Shown piece by piece: positions 41,189-50,352 of a stretch of 64,000 nucleotides of DNA. The position numbers and the translations under genes were made by a program. The first letter of the stretch is position 1, and the number at the start of each line of letters is the position of its first letter. The stretch is from Abiotrophia defectiva ATCC 49176 (GTDB taxonomy: Bacteria; Bacillota; Bacilli; Lactobacillales; Aerococcaceae). The stretch covers positions 1,677,501 to 1,741,500 of the forward strand of contig NZ_CP146287.1 in assembly GCF_037041345.1 (NCBI RefSeq), given 5' to 3'. The notes under the pieces are model-generated. The model worked only from the letters and a program-made list of their open reading frames with translations, did no database searches and had not been told where the DNA came from.

Positions 41189-42168
41189 TAGCTAGCCCCC
41201 TCCCTTGGAATAAATAGCTTACATTCCATGCTATGTCCGGTAGCGTCTACCTTATGCGTTACCTCGTCTAGTAGATACCAACCATGTAAATTGATTTCCT
41301 TGACATCCACATAGACTGCTCGACCGGCTCTAAAGTCGTAGTCCCCGACTGAAAACGATAGCGTGACCGTTTCGGCCGGCTTGGACTTTAGCTTAAGGTA
41401 CATTTCGGCCATTTGCTTAATCTGTGCCTCGTTCATCTTCTCGTCAACCTTCTTGTAGAATTGGAGAATACCCCATTTCTTTTGAAGGTTGGAATCGTAC
41501 TGGATATAGACGTCACGCCGACCGGCTTGCTTGTTGTCCTGGACCAGTTTAACCAGGTTGGCGGAGTCCTCGATAGACCCCTCCCATGAAAAGTCGGAGA
41601 TAATCGAGGCGTCGGCCAGGACGGTCCGTATGCGTAAATTCTCCGGTATATCTAGCCGGAGCTTGCCAACGTCGTCCCAGAATACAGTCAATCGGCCAGT
41701 GTTTACCATGATTTGGTCCTGGCATTCTTGGATAATATCAATCGCCGACTTATCTTCTTTAAGCAGAGTAGGCAGCTTGATATTAGGCGCATTGAGCGCG
41801 CCAATGTCCAGGCTGTAATCATTCGCTATCATCTTAACGACGTCGGCTAAGGTCTTGTCCTTGATAACGTAGGAGTTATTGCGGAGCAAGTACTTTAACT
41901 GGTCGTAAAAGACATAGGTTACTTGTTTATTCTTGGCCTTTTTGATTTTGAATAGCTTACCGGCAAATAGCTTATAGTCATCTGCCATATAGACAATGAC
42001 CGAGCCATAATCAAATGGAATATCAGTGATAACTTCCAACTCCAGGCTTGCCGGTGCTCCGGCTCGCTTGGTTTTCCAGTTGATAGACTTAGTGACCGGT
42101 GCTAAGTCGTAAATTTCGCCTCCGCTTATGTTTTGAGTGACTAGGCTAATCTTTTCGGATGCCGTCAT
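41188..42168 (-). CDS. Baseplate hub protein, XkdQ family
   Basis: 326 aa; the T4 gp27/gpD-like hub that connects tube and baseplate. TKSINWKTKRAGAPASLELEV at the N-terminus, KTLADVVKMIANDYSLDIG in the middle and HGWYLLDEVTHKVDATGHSMECKLFIPREG at the end follow XkdQ. It overlaps its LysM neighbour by 4 nt. Confidence 0.88.
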   Translation of the reverse strand: MTASEKISLVTQNISGGEIYDLAPVTKSINWKTKRAGAPASLELEVITDIPFDYGSVIVYMADDYKLFAGKLFKIKKAKNKQVTYVFYDQLKYLLRNNSYVIKDKTLADVVKMIANDYSLDIGALNAPNIKLPTLLKEDKSAIDIIQECQDQIMVNTGRLTVFWDDVGKLRLDIPENLRIRTVLADASIISDFSWEGSIEDSANLVKLVQDNKQAGRRDVYIQYDSNLQKKWGILQFYKKVDEKMNEAQIKQMAEMYLKLKSKPAETVTLSFSVGDYDFRAGRAVYVDVKEINLHGWYLLDEVTHKVDATGHSMECKLFIPREGAS

Positions 42169-42869
42169 GGTATCAAGAACACCTGTCCAGGATAGATCCA
42201 GTGAGGGTTCTTAATCTTGGACTTGTTAGCCTCATAGATTTTTCGCCATTGTGCACCGTCGCCATAATACTTGCGCGCTATCTTCCAGAGGCAGTCGCCC
42301 CAGATTACGGTATGATAGCGTTTAGGCGCTTCTTTTGGCTTTGGCGGAGTAGTTGGCGGCCGTTGTGGTTGCGGAGGCGTCACAATAGCCGGCGGTTTCT
42401 TCTCCGGTTCAGTAGGTTTAGGCTTTGGCACTTCGAGTTTTCGAGGTGCTAGCTTCTTCCACTCGATAAATGTAATTGAGTATTTGATATCTGTCTCATA
42501 TCCGAAAGCGGAGGACGTCTTAAAGTCAGATATCAAGTATAACTCGTTGACATTGGCGTTCTTCATGTTGGCGCCGAATAGGCCGGTAAGGACAACCCTC
42601 ACCGGAGTATTCGACTTTTTCCAACGTCGTAGCTTGTCAATGATTGTCAAGGCGTCTACTCCGTTAGAGATATAGTTACCGTCCTTGACCGTTGGCAAGA
42701 ATGACGAGATAGAGAACTTTACAAGACTTTGATAGCCAGGGATAGGAATCTCACCGGCACTCAATACCTCGACGGTCTCTATCTTTTGATTCTCGTCCAC
42801 TTCGATTTCTTCGGGGAGGACAGGCAACTCAAAGAGTGTTCCGTCCTCGCCTTTAATGTATAGTTTCAT
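42165..42869 (-). CDS. LysM-domain tail protein, XkdP family
   Basis: 234 aa. An N-terminal tail-hub domain (ELPVLPEEIEVDENQKIETV) is followed by a Pro/Lys-rich linker (about 145-180) and a C-terminal LysM peptidoglycan-binding domain (RYHTVIWGDCLWKIARKYYG ... NPHWIYPGQVFLIP). It lies between tape measure and hub, as in PBSX. GGGAGG site. Confidence 0.9.
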   Translation of the reverse strand: MKLYIKGEDGTLFELPVLPEEIEVDENQKIETVEVLSAGEIPIPGYQSLVKFSISSFLPTVKDGNYISNGVDALTIIDKLRRWKKSNTPVRVVLTGLFGANMKNANVNELYLISDFKTSSAFGYETDIKYSITFIEWKKLAPRKLEVPKPKPTEPEKKPPAIVTPPQPQRPPTTPPKPKEAPKRYHTVIWGDCLWKIARKYYGDGAQWRKIYEANKSKIKNPHWIYPGQVFLIP

Positions 42870-42881
42870 GGCCTACCTCCC

Positions 42882-45185
42882 TTAATTATGAAGCAGACCG
42901 CTCGCTTGGTTTTCAACAACGTCAAGCAGTTGGTCGTTGAACTTAGCAATAAAGTCTTGCGTGTCGCGGTCGTCTTTAACCTCCAGGTTATTGACGATTT
43001 CCGGCTTAAGGGTTACAAAGGTCTGCTGCCACTTCATAGCAGCAACGTCCCTAATCAGTTTCATGTACTCGTCGCTTAGGCCAACCTCGTCGACCTTATC
43101 GAGCTTACCACCTTTAGGACCTTTGCCACCGCCTCCGCCTAACATAGACGGGTCGAATGGTGTCGCTCCACCAATACCACCGAGCCCAGGGTCGCCTGGG
43201 TTAAGCGGGTTGTGAGCGCCGATATTCATGGCGTTGTTAACCTTATCCAAGATACCTTGGACGCCATTTACAATACCTTTTCCGAATCCTTTACCGGCAT
43301 TGTAACCGTCAGTGACCGCAGCACCCACGTCGGCAAACGAGCCTCTTGGAGCGGTCCATAATTGCGAGCCTTGTGGCTTGTCGCCAGCTAGGCCCTTGGC
43401 TAGGCCTTGCATACGCTCTAGCTTAGCAACTGCCCCTTTAACTGGAGCAGCCATGCTATCGCCCCACGCCTTAGCAGCACCGGCGATATTAGACCGACCT
43501 AGTGTCACGTTGGATAGCGTTCCGATGTTTACGCCAGGTATCTTATTGACCGCCTCAATCATGCTATTGATACCGCCGAGAGCCTTGTTAATCATGTCCT
43601 CGATACCACCAAGGACCGCGTTAATCAGACCGTCAACGACACCTCCGGCAGCCTCGGCCATCTTCGCAACGCCTTTGCCTATGTTGTACCATAGCTCGTT
43701 CATACCATGGCCAAAGTCGTTCCACTTCTCAAGCAGAAAGTTAATAACGTCAATAAAGATGTTGGCTATCGTCTCGGCTATCGTGCCTATGACGACCAAG
43801 AAGCCCCACCACAATGTTTTGATAAAGTCAACGCCCATGATAAAGGCATTGACAATGGCCTCGACTACCGTCATGACGATATTCCAGATAGCGACAAAGA
43901 TGTTAAAGGCTATCGCCGCTAGACCATATAAGGCAGCGCCGATAATGCCGAATACTAACTCGACTGTCTCACCAACTCCGATAGTTGCGACCGCAATGCC
44001 AATCAGAATTGCTATGACGATCATACCGATAGCGACGATAGGGTTAGCCGCAACTAGCATGTTGAATATCTGTACTGTCGCATTTAATGCTTCCCAGGCG
44101 GCTCTAATAGCCTCGATTATCCGCATAGCTAGCATATAGCCATATACGACCGCTAAAGCCGCAGCAATACCGGTTACGATTGGTCCAATCGTGCTCCAGT
44201 TGTTAGCGAAGAATTGGTAAATGCTAACGACTGTGTTCCAAACAATACCAAGCAACTGTGCTAAGAACATGACGCTCCAAACTAGCGCGTCAATCGCTAC
44301 TGTAGCGGCAGCAGCGAATTGCTTAAACTCGTCAGACCGCAAAGCATCCTGGAGCATTTGGAAGATAGGTTGCAATCTCATTTGCAAGTAGTTTAAGAAC
44401 GTCGTCCATGCCTGTCCTATTGTCATAGGCACTTTAGAGAATTTGCTTTCGATATCCTCGGCGGCAGCAAAGATAGAGTTTTTAATCAATTCCGAGGTAA
44501 TCTTGCCTTCAGCGGCCATCTTCCGTAGTTCCGCTCGACTAATGCCGGCGTACTTCTCAATGGCTTGGAGAATCATTGGCGAGTTTTCGGAAATAGACCG
44601 GAGTTCGTCACCTTGCAAGCGACCACTAGCCATGGCCTGTGTGAGCTGTAGCATTGCGCTCTTTTGTTCCTCGGCACTAGCCCCGGCAACAGTAAACGAC
44701 TTGTTGACTAACTCCAAGAATCGGATAGATTCGTCATTATTCTTAAACACGCCATTAGTTAGCATGTTTAGCTTGGCGACCGAGGACGCCATAGCAGTAT
44801 ACTCGGCTCGCGACCTTTGCGCGGTCCTGTATATCTTTTCGTTCAGTTGTGCGGTTGTCTGTGAACCGTCGTTTATGAGGTTTAACCTGGCCTGGATACT
44901 TGAGAAAGTATCGGAGGCCCCGAATAGCGCTCTAAGCGCCCTAGTGACCGCCTGTATTGCGAACAGGGCAATGACATAGCCTTTGAATTTGTTCCACATA
45001 TTGGCGACTTTACCTCCGGCCGTCTGAGCGGAGTTCCCCATCTCGATTTGCGCTGGTGCGATTCTTCGCGTGTTTTGGTTCATTCTCTCAGCAGTCCTAG
45101 CTACGCGCTCTTGTGTAGTAGCTACCTTATTGAGCGTCCCAGTTATGCGGTCCGTAAGACTAATTGCTGTATTGATACCGGCCAC
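42882..45185 (-). CDS. Tail tape measure protein
   Basis: 767 aa; sets tail length and crosses the membrane on injection. N-terminal tape-measure domain (MLQLTQAMASGRLQGDELRS and ISRAELRKMAAEGKITSE are hallmarks), a long hydrophobic middle with many Ile/Ala/Val segments (about 290-520) and a Gly-rich C-terminal part. The GTG start at 45185 has AGGAGGTGA 5 nt upstream; that site overlaps the end of the frameshifted chaperone frame. Confidence 0.92.
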   Translation of the reverse strand: MAGINTAISLTDRITGTLNKVATTQERVARTAERMNQNTRRIAPAQIEMGNSAQTAGGKVANMWNKFKGYVIALFAIQAVTRALRALFGASDTFSSIQARLNLINDGSQTTAQLNEKIYRTAQRSRAEYTAMASSVAKLNMLTNGVFKNNDESIRFLELVNKSFTVAGASAEEQKSAMLQLTQAMASGRLQGDELRSISENSPMILQAIEKYAGISRAELRKMAAEGKITSELIKNSIFAAAEDIESKFSKVPMTIGQAWTTFLNYLQMRLQPIFQMLQDALRSDEFKQFAAAATVAIDALVWSVMFLAQLLGIVWNTVVSIYQFFANNWSTIGPIVTGIAAALAVVYGYMLAMRIIEAIRAAWEALNATVQIFNMLVAANPIVAIGMIVIAILIGIAVATIGVGETVELVFGIIGAALYGLAAIAFNIFVAIWNIVMTVVEAIVNAFIMGVDFIKTLWWGFLVVIGTIAETIANIFIDVINFLLEKWNDFGHGMNELWYNIGKGVAKMAEAAGGVVDGLINAVLGGIEDMINKALGGINSMIEAVNKIPGVNIGTLSNVTLGRSNIAGAAKAWGDSMAAPVKGAVAKLERMQGLAKGLAGDKPQGSQLWTAPRGSFADVGAAVTDGYNAGKGFGKGIVNGVQGILDKVNNAMNIGAHNPLNPGDPGLGGIGGATPFDPSMLGGGGGKGPKGGKLDKVDEVGLSDEYMKLIRDVAAMKWQQTFVTLKPEIVNNLEVKDDRDTQDFIAKFNDQLLDVVENQASGLLHN

Positions 45186-45189
45186 TTAC

Positions 45190-45764
45190 TCACCTCCTCT
45201 TTCTTTCGATGTCTTTTCTTTGTTCGTCCAGACTTTCACCGTAGATAACCAAAGAAGCCGCGAGGAATGCTTTTTCCTCACGGCTCATTGACACCCATCG
45301 ACTAGGCAACACATGAAATTTATGGAGGGCAGCATGAGCTAGGCCGCTCTCACTGTCCTCTCTGATTAGTTTTTTGCCTCATCCACCAAATCGTCAAAGT
45401 TATCTAGGCCACTAGCGTTAGAGATTGCCTCTAAGATTTTCAGGTGATCCGCGAAAGTGAACATTTCGCCGTAGAGGTCCTGTTCGCCACGGACCCCATA
45501 AGACTCTTGTAGCTCCGCATTTTGCAAGTCAGGAACGACAACGGACGCGCTACATAGCAGGTTGTTAAACTTGGACATATCAAGCACGCGCTCTTGACGT
45601 CCTTTACGTCCTGGCTTGTTGACATAGCATTTGTCCTGGATAGCGTCGTACTCTCGGCCCGAAATGATACGAAGCTCGATATGCTCATCAAAGCTTTCTA
45701 GCTTCAGTTTGATGTTTTCGGTTTTCTTCTTGTTCTTTTTCAAGAATGACTTGATAGATGTCAT
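45190..45764 (-). CDS. Tail assembly chaperone, long form made by -1 frameshift
   Basis: A slippage at 45375-45369 would join the 132-aa short form to a 59-residue extension read in the -1 frame. The extension starts LIREDSESGLAHAALHKF, contains LPSRWVSMSREEKAFLAAS and ends at TGA at 45192-45190, just before the tape measure. The extension has no start signal of its own, and the whole gap is open in this frame. This is the usual G/GT-type arrangement of tail chaperones upstream of the tape measure gene. Confidence 0.82.
45366..45764 (-). CDS. Tail assembly chaperone, short form (XkdN-like)
   Basis: 132 aa, begins MTSIKSFLKKNKKKTENIKL. It is the zero-frame product, ending with TAA directly after the slippery heptamer. 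It is placed between the tail tube and tape measure genes, where it keeps tape measure protein unaggregated until the tube polymerises. AAGGAGAT site. Confidence 0.87.
   Translation of the reverse strand: MTSIKSFLKKNKKKTENIKLKLESFDEHIELRIISGREYDAIQDKCYVNKPGRKGRQERVLDMSKFNNLLCSASVVVPDLQNAELQESYGVRGEQDLYGEMFTFADHLKILEAISNASGLDNFDDLVDEAKN
45369..45375 (-). promoter_or_regulatory. -1 programmed ribosomal frameshift site
   Basis: Minus strand A-AAA-AAC in zero frame (codons GCA AAA AAC), immediately followed by the TAA stop. This is the classical X-XXY-YYZ slippery heptamer. Confidence 0.8.
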
Positions 45765-45791
45765 GATTGATTATCTCCTTTTTCGGTTAGT

Positions 45792-46250
45792 CTAGGCTTG
45801 CTTAAATGTCTCTAAAATCTCGATGTCGTTGAAGCTAAAGTCAGTTTCATCTTCTAGGACGTTGTTTTCGCCTGACGCCTTAAATAACAAGGCTTTCTCG
45901 AAGATGACGCCTTTAAGAACACCCGAGTTTCTGCCAGCGTGAGAAGTTGGGTCGTCGTTGGCATACTTGATAGATACCTCCGGAATTTTACCCTCTTTGA
46001 CATAGTTCGCGACGATATTGCGTACCGCTGGGTTTTGATAGTAGAACTTAACGCTCCCTGTACCCTCTGCCCCAGTTACCTTTTTGCTCGTCATACGTTG
46101 CCCGAGCGGTGTAACGTCGGTTGTTTTTAACTCAACCTTGGCTTCCATTTCGATAATTTCGGCGAATGGAATGTTCTTACCATCAACGGTAACGAACACT
46201 GTCCCTTCCTTGGAAGAGATAGTGTCGTTTTGGTTCATTAAATTTGGCAT
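45792..46250 (-). CDS. Tail tube protein (XkdM)
   Basis: 152 aa; inner tube subunit of the contractile tail. ISSKEGTVFVTVDGKNIPFAE, TDVTPLGQRMTSKKVTGAEGTGS and KALLFKASGENNVLEDETDFSFND follow the XkdM pattern. AGGAGG site; 10 bp after the sheath gene. Confidence 0.92.
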   Translation of the reverse strand: MPNLMNQNDTISSKEGTVFVTVDGKNIPFAEIIEMEAKVELKTTDVTPLGQRMTSKKVTGAEGTGSVKFYYQNPAVRNIVANYVKEGKIPEVSIKYANDDPTSHAGRNSGVLKGVIFEKALLFKASGENNVLEDETDFSFNDIEILETFKQA

Positions 46251-46260
46251 AGTTTACCTC

Positions 46261-47547
46261 CTATTTTACTTCTACTGTGACATAGAGTTTTTCCATAGCA
46301 TCGGCTAATTTGACGCCAAGAGTTACCAGGATAGCCTCTTTTTGGCTCCCCTCGGTTACCTTGATGTCGTCCGCGCTATATGTCAATGCACTTTGTGCCA
46401 CGAGCGGGTCAAGTACTCGCACGATCAGGTGCTGCTTGAATAACTCGCGTCCGTCAATGTCATTGACTACTTGACCGACGAAGTTTTCGACGAATACTGC
46501 TTGGATGGCCTCGCCGATAATGTCCATGGTCCGAACTAGTTTGTTCTTTTTGAAGTCGTCGTTTTGACCGTCCGCAGGCGTTACAAGCGTGTTGACGTCT
46601 TGAGCAATCAATACGCGACCGCGGAACACTCGGAATACAATGTTGCCCTTTTCGATAGCTTGAGCAATTTCTTGCGGTGTCTTAGCGTCGCAGTCGATAG
46701 CCCCTACATACTCCGCGTGTGTGAGGCTCTTAGAACCGGCAGTGGCAGATAAAGCAGCCACTCGATAGATAGCCTCCTTGGCGGTTAGCTTAGTACCGTC
46801 GGCCAAGGTTACGCCATTATCAACAGAGATAACACCCTCATTGTTTGCTTCCGCATAGTTGTTAATTACCGCCACGATCGCGCGACCCTCGTTACGCCAT
46901 TCTTTGACTGCCGCTACAAGTTTCTTCTTGTCGTCGGCCACGTCAGTTCCGTAGGCCACAACTCGGAAGTCTTGCTTGGATAGCTCGGCGACAAACTTAT
47001 CAACAGAGTTGTCGATAGAGCCGTCAGCACCGCCGGACAGTTGAATTTGCTCTTGTGAGCCACCACCGCTAGGAAGCGTACCGGAGAAAGTCACGTAGTC
47101 GTTAGCTGCTGGCAACTGGTTAGCTTGCACGTCTTGGCTATCAACTTGAGCATTGTCCAGGACTGTTGTCACGGTCACGTTTGGACCATTGTTGATAATT
47201 TTGACAACCAACTTGTTGCCCTCTGCCCCCTCTTTGACCGCAGTTACGGTTAAGCCGCCCTCTGTGCCGGTCGCTTTTGTACCGCCTGTGCTAGCAGGTA
47301 CATATACTAAGACTTTGCTAGCCACTGCCAATGCCTCGGCTACCAAGCCAATCTTAGCAGTCGTACCGAATAACTTAGCTAGGTCTGTGCCTTGTGCCAC
47401 TGTGTGGAAGCCAGGCGCTGCTAAAGTTTGACCTTGCAGCATTAAGGCCGGGATACCCTCGCCCGATACAAGGGCCTTTTGCTCCTTGCGAGCCTTAAAA
47501 TTGACGTATGCGCCAGGCAGACGCTTATTTTGTGTTGTCCACGTCAT
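46261..47547 (-). CDS. Tail sheath protein (XkdK)
   Basis: 428 aa; contractile sheath subunit, which makes this a myovirus-type prophage. RLPGAYVNFKARKEQ near the N-terminus, FRVVAYGTDVADDKKKLVAAVKEW in the Rossmann-like core, and QDVNTLVTPADGQNDDFKKNKLVRTMD are sheath signatures. AAAGGAG site. Confidence 0.93.
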   Translation of the reverse strand: MTWTTQNKRLPGAYVNFKARKEQKALVSGEGIPALMLQGQTLAAPGFHTVAQGTDLAKLFGTTAKIGLVAEALAVASKVLVYVPASTGGTKATGTEGGLTVTAVKEGAEGNKLVVKIINNGPNVTVTTVLDNAQVDSQDVQANQLPAANDYVTFSGTLPSGGGSQEQIQLSGGADGSIDNSVDKFVAELSKQDFRVVAYGTDVADDKKKLVAAVKEWRNEGRAIVAVINNYAEANNEGVISVDNGVTLADGTKLTAKEAIYRVAALSATAGSKSLTHAEYVGAIDCDAKTPQEIAQAIEKGNIVFRVFRGRVLIAQDVNTLVTPADGQNDDFKKNKLVRTMDIIGEAIQAVFVENFVGQVVNDIDGRELFKQHLIVRVLDPLVAQSALTYSADDIKVTEGSQKEAILVTLGVKLADAMEKLYVTVEVK

Positions 47548-47568
47548 TTATCATTACTCCTTTATTGT

Positions 47569-48036
47569 TTATTTGACCTTGAGTTTTCGCTCCAGGTTCT
47601 TGATTTGAGGGCTGTCACCCTCTGCTTTAACTGCCACCGTACCGGCCAAGGCGTCCATTTTCGCTCCGTCTGGTTTAGCCATGGAGTGATGAACGTCAAT
47701 GGTAAAGCTAATGGTTAGCACCTCGTCGTTGTGCTCCATGTCCAGGTTGTGGATATGGTGCTTGCCTTGGAGATACTTCCACGCTCCAGAATAGAACTCT
47801 GCCATAACGCCTTCCATTTCCGCTCTCTTATCCTCGCTCTGACGCGGATAGTAGGTAAGGAATAGGAATAGATGGGTTAGCATTTGGTCGCCCACCAGGC
47901 GCTTGTGAGTGGCTTTTTTTGCATTGATAATAAAACAAGGTAACGACAAGCCTTGTTGTACTGGCTCATCGTATACCTCCGTTTCTGAAAATCGCTCGCG
48001 CAGTTGAGCGATTAAGAGTCTCTTTACATTATCCAA
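47569..48036 (-). CDS. Tail terminator/completion-type protein (YqbJ/DUF6838-like)
   Basis: 155 aa, just before the sheath gene, where the tail completion protein usually lies. Residues LPCFIINAKKATHKRLVGDQMLTHLF match this class. Only a TTG start at 48036 is available near the N-terminus; it overlaps the end of the previous gene. The assignment rests mainly on position. Confidence 0.65.
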   Translation of the reverse strand: MDNVKRLLIAQLRERFSETEVYDEPVQQGLSLPCFIINAKKATHKRLVGDQMLTHLFLFLTYYPRQSEDKRAEMEGVMAEFYSGAWKYLQGKHHIHNLDMEHNDEVLTISFTIDVHHSMAKPDGAKMDALAGTVAVKAEGDSPQIKNLERKLKVK

Positions 48037-48463
48037 GGTTCTTAAACAACTCCTCTGCTAGTTTTTTTTCCATTTTTTGAAGATATCTCGGCATCTTCTC
48101 CCTTATGTCGTCCTCGGTCAGCTTCATCATAAAGCGTCCCTCGACCCAAAATTTTGAGTTAATACGAGAACTCTTTTTGCCTTGCCCTTTCCGGGTTCGG
48201 TGTCCATCTTCAACAAAGCTGGCATAATCTACGCTATCGAATACCTCAATCACGTAATCGTCGCCTTTTCTTTGTATTTCACCAAATTTCCAACGATCTT
48301 TGAGCAACCCAGTTTTTTCAGGCGTCTTTCCCTTTACTACTGTGAGAAAATCTAACGCAATCTCCTTTATAGTTTCTCGGATAAGTTCGTCCACAATTTC
48401 TTGCGCTCTATCTACTCGATTGTTGAATTCTATGATTTCTGAATAATCATACCCATCTGGCAC
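48029..48463 (-). CDS. HK97 gp10-like head-tail component
   Basis: 144 aa. KGKTPEKTGLLKDRWKFGEI and VDYASFVEDGHRTRKGQGKK are the usual gp10 family motif block (polymer-forming tail-completion subunit). GTG start, overlapping the previous gene by 17 nt. Confidence 0.8.
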   Translation of the reverse strand: MPDGYDYSEIIEFNNRVDRAQEIVDELIRETIKEIALDFLTVVKGKTPEKTGLLKDRWKFGEIQRKGDDYVIEVFDSVDYASFVEDGHRTRKGQGKKSSRINSKFWVEGRFMMKLTEDDIREKMPRYLQKMEKKLAEELFKNLG

Positions 48464-48812
48464 GCTCTATCACCACTTCCTGATGAGTTGGATAGACGAA
48501 AGGCTCGTTTGTGGCGGTGTACTTAACGTCGCCAATCAATAGCTGGCTTCCGGCTTTGATTTCGACATCTGGCTGGCAGAACAACTTCTCGACTACTTCA
48601 AGCTTATTAGCCTCCTCGGTCGTCGTGTTATTTAGCCTTTGGACAGATACTCGGCAAGGTATGTTGGCCTTGCCTTGTACTGGTCCGAATTTAGAGCCTG
48701 TGGCGCCATTCGGCTTGCGATAAGACGTCTGTTCCATTACCGACATTAGCTTGTCATAGGTCCACTCGATAGAGCCTCGCGCCTTGGATAAGACATGGTT
48801 AATCTTAGCCAT
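48447..48812 (-). CDS. Head closure/head-tail adaptor protein
   Basis: 121 aa from the ATG at 48812 behind GAGGTGG. Beta-rich, with VEIKAGSQLLIGDVKYTATN and a C-terminal VVIERARWV strand, as in head closure proteins. Identified chiefly by position between connector and gp10. Confidence 0.65.
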   Translation of the reverse strand: MAKINHVLSKARGSIEWTYDKLMSVMEQTSYRKPNGATGSKFGPVQGKANIPCRVSVQRLNNTTTEEANKLEVVEKLFCQPDVEIKAGSQLLIGDVKYTATNEPFVYPTHQEVVIERARWV

Positions 48813-48814
48813 GG

Positions 48815-49165
48815 CTACCACCTCAATCGACGGAACTCGTTAAGCTCGCCCTCAAAATCTCCCATGAGATTATTAAGTGCCTTGGTCGCAGCGTCGGTAT
48901 CAAAGCTAACAGACGTGTCGCCAACTTTGATTGTTTTTGCCTCGCCATCGAGTTGACCCAGTGCTTGCTTGAGTGCCAAGTCTGTCATGCGGGCAATCGT
49001 ATAATCGAGTTCGTCTGGGATAGCATCCAAATTACAATAATTAAGCACCCTGCGGACTACCTCTTCGAGGAGATAGTCCAGGTGCTCGTTGTCTGCTAAG
49101 TCTAAATTGTTATTCAGCCTCAGGCGTCTCTGCGTCAGCGCCTTTAGGGTCGCTAGCTTTTCCAT
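48815..49165 (-). CDS. Head-tail connector protein (gp6-like)
   Basis: 116 aa from the ATG at 49165. The helical bundle (LTQRRLRLNNNLDLADNEHL, VVRRVLNYCNLDAIPDELDY) is typical of the QLRG/gp6 connector ring. Confidence 0.78.
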   Translation of the reverse strand: MEKLATLKALTQRRLRLNNNLDLADNEHLDYLLEEVVRRVLNYCNLDAIPDELDYTIARMTDLALKQALGQLDGEAKTIKVGDTSVSFDTDAATKALNNLMGDFEGELNEFRRLRW

Positions 49166-49412
49166 TCTTACCACCCTTGCCTTTCGTTGCTGACTCTAAC
49201 GCAGCTTTGGTTTCGTCTAATTCTTTTTTGACTTGAGCCAACTCTATCAAAATAGCATTGTACTCTTCTGTCGTGAATGTACGGCCGCCCGTAGCGTGTT
49301 CCAAAACCTCACCGGTCACTGAGTCGATGACGTCATAACCTTTAGCTTTGTAGACTTCCTTTTCGTCTTCGAAGACGTCCAGGACACGGTTTTCTTTCCT
49401 AACTTTAACCAT
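49110..49412 (-). CDS. Small head-associated protein, unknown function
   Basis: 100 aa directly after the capsid gene. MVKVRKENRVLDVFEDEKEV at the N-terminus, a helical middle (YNAILIELAQVKKELDETKA) and a Gly/Lys/Glu-rich disordered tail. It overlaps the connector by 56 nt. Small proteins in this place are often head fibres or decoration proteins; not proven here. Confidence 0.6.
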   Translation of the reverse strand: MVKVRKENRVLDVFEDEKEVYKAKGYDVIDSVTGEVLEHATGGRTFTTEEYNAILIELAQVKKELDETKAALESATKGKGGKNGKASDPKGADAETPEAE

Positions 49413-49422
49413 AATTTACCTC

Positions 49423-50331
49423 CTAAGGCTTAGTTACGAATGCTAACCCTTCGTGCTTAACATTGAAGAGTAACACGTCGTCGTGTGATTGTTCGTAGTA
49501 CAAGAAGTTGCCGCTGTTTGCTGCATTCGGTTGATCTAACCCAACGAAGCTATACTTTTGTGGTGCAGCCATACATGGGATGTGAATCAAGAACATTTGG
49601 ATTTGCTTAGCAGTAGACTCAGCTTTAGCGCCCTTGGTAAAATTGAAGGCTGTCTTCATGCGGTCAGAAGGAACAGCAGGCTCAATTGTTACGTCGTCTA
49701 AACGACCGATGCTACGGTCAATTACTTGACCTTGGCCATGAATGTTTACGGTACGACCGAATTGCTTGATGTTCTTGATGATACGTTTTACCGCAGGGGT
49801 CACATACAATACACGACCTTCTGCAGGCACACCAGCTTCGTCCATTTGTTCCATAAGAGCGTCGAATGTTGCCAAGAAGTTGTCTTCGGTCAATTCAACT
49901 TCCTTGATTTGGTTCTTCTGAGTATCCAAAGCAGACTTGCGACTGAAGAGTTTAGAAATCATGAATTTGTCCATTTCTGGAATCTTCTCTTGGTCGTTGA
50001 AGGTGCGAGTGATGTTCGCGATAGACAATACGTAGTTTGTTTCGTCGATGTCGGATGGGTCAACTAATGTACTCCAGTAACGTTCGTTGGTGAGTTCGTA
50101 AGTTTCCCATTCGTTCTCGTAGTTCGCAGTTACGTTTGTGATGGTACGACGAGCACGGTCTTGACGGCCTTCAGTGATAGTCAATTTAGGTACTTTGACT
50201 GTCTTGTGGCCAACCCATTTCAAAAGAGAGTTGCTTGGGGAATTCCAAAGTTTTTGAGTATATAACAAGCCGTTTTGCGCGTATCGTGCTTGTAGGGCTT
50301 GTTGATAGTCTGTTGCGTAGTTAATTGCCAT
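49423..50331 (-). CDS. Major capsid protein
   Basis: 302 aa, HK97-fold-type shell protein judged from position after the scaffold and from segments such as VKVPKLTITEGRQDRARRTI, EGRVLYVTPAVKRIIKN and VIDRSIGRLDDVTIEPAVPS. GAGGTAAA site. No protease gene is next to it, fitting a scaffold-dependent head. Confidence 0.87.
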   Translation of the reverse strand: MAINYATDYQQALQARYAQNGLLYTQKLWNSPSNSLLKWVGHKTVKVPKLTITEGRQDRARRTITNVTANYENEWETYELTNERYWSTLVDPSDIDETNYVLSIANITRTFNDQEKIPEMDKFMISKLFSRKSALDTQKNQIKEVELTEDNFLATFDALMEQMDEAGVPAEGRVLYVTPAVKRIIKNIKQFGRTVNIHGQGQVIDRSIGRLDDVTIEPAVPSDRMKTAFNFTKGAKAESTAKQIQMFLIHIPCMAAPQKYSFVGLDQPNAANSGNFLYYEQSHDDVLLFNVKHEGLAFVTKP

Positions 50332-50352
50332 AAATTTTTACCTCAATTCTTA

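Noticed and set aside
42931-44979. Long plus-strand open frames opposite the tape measure gene
   Set aside because: They are shadows of the minus-strand gene: no ribosome sites, biased composition, and no known domains.
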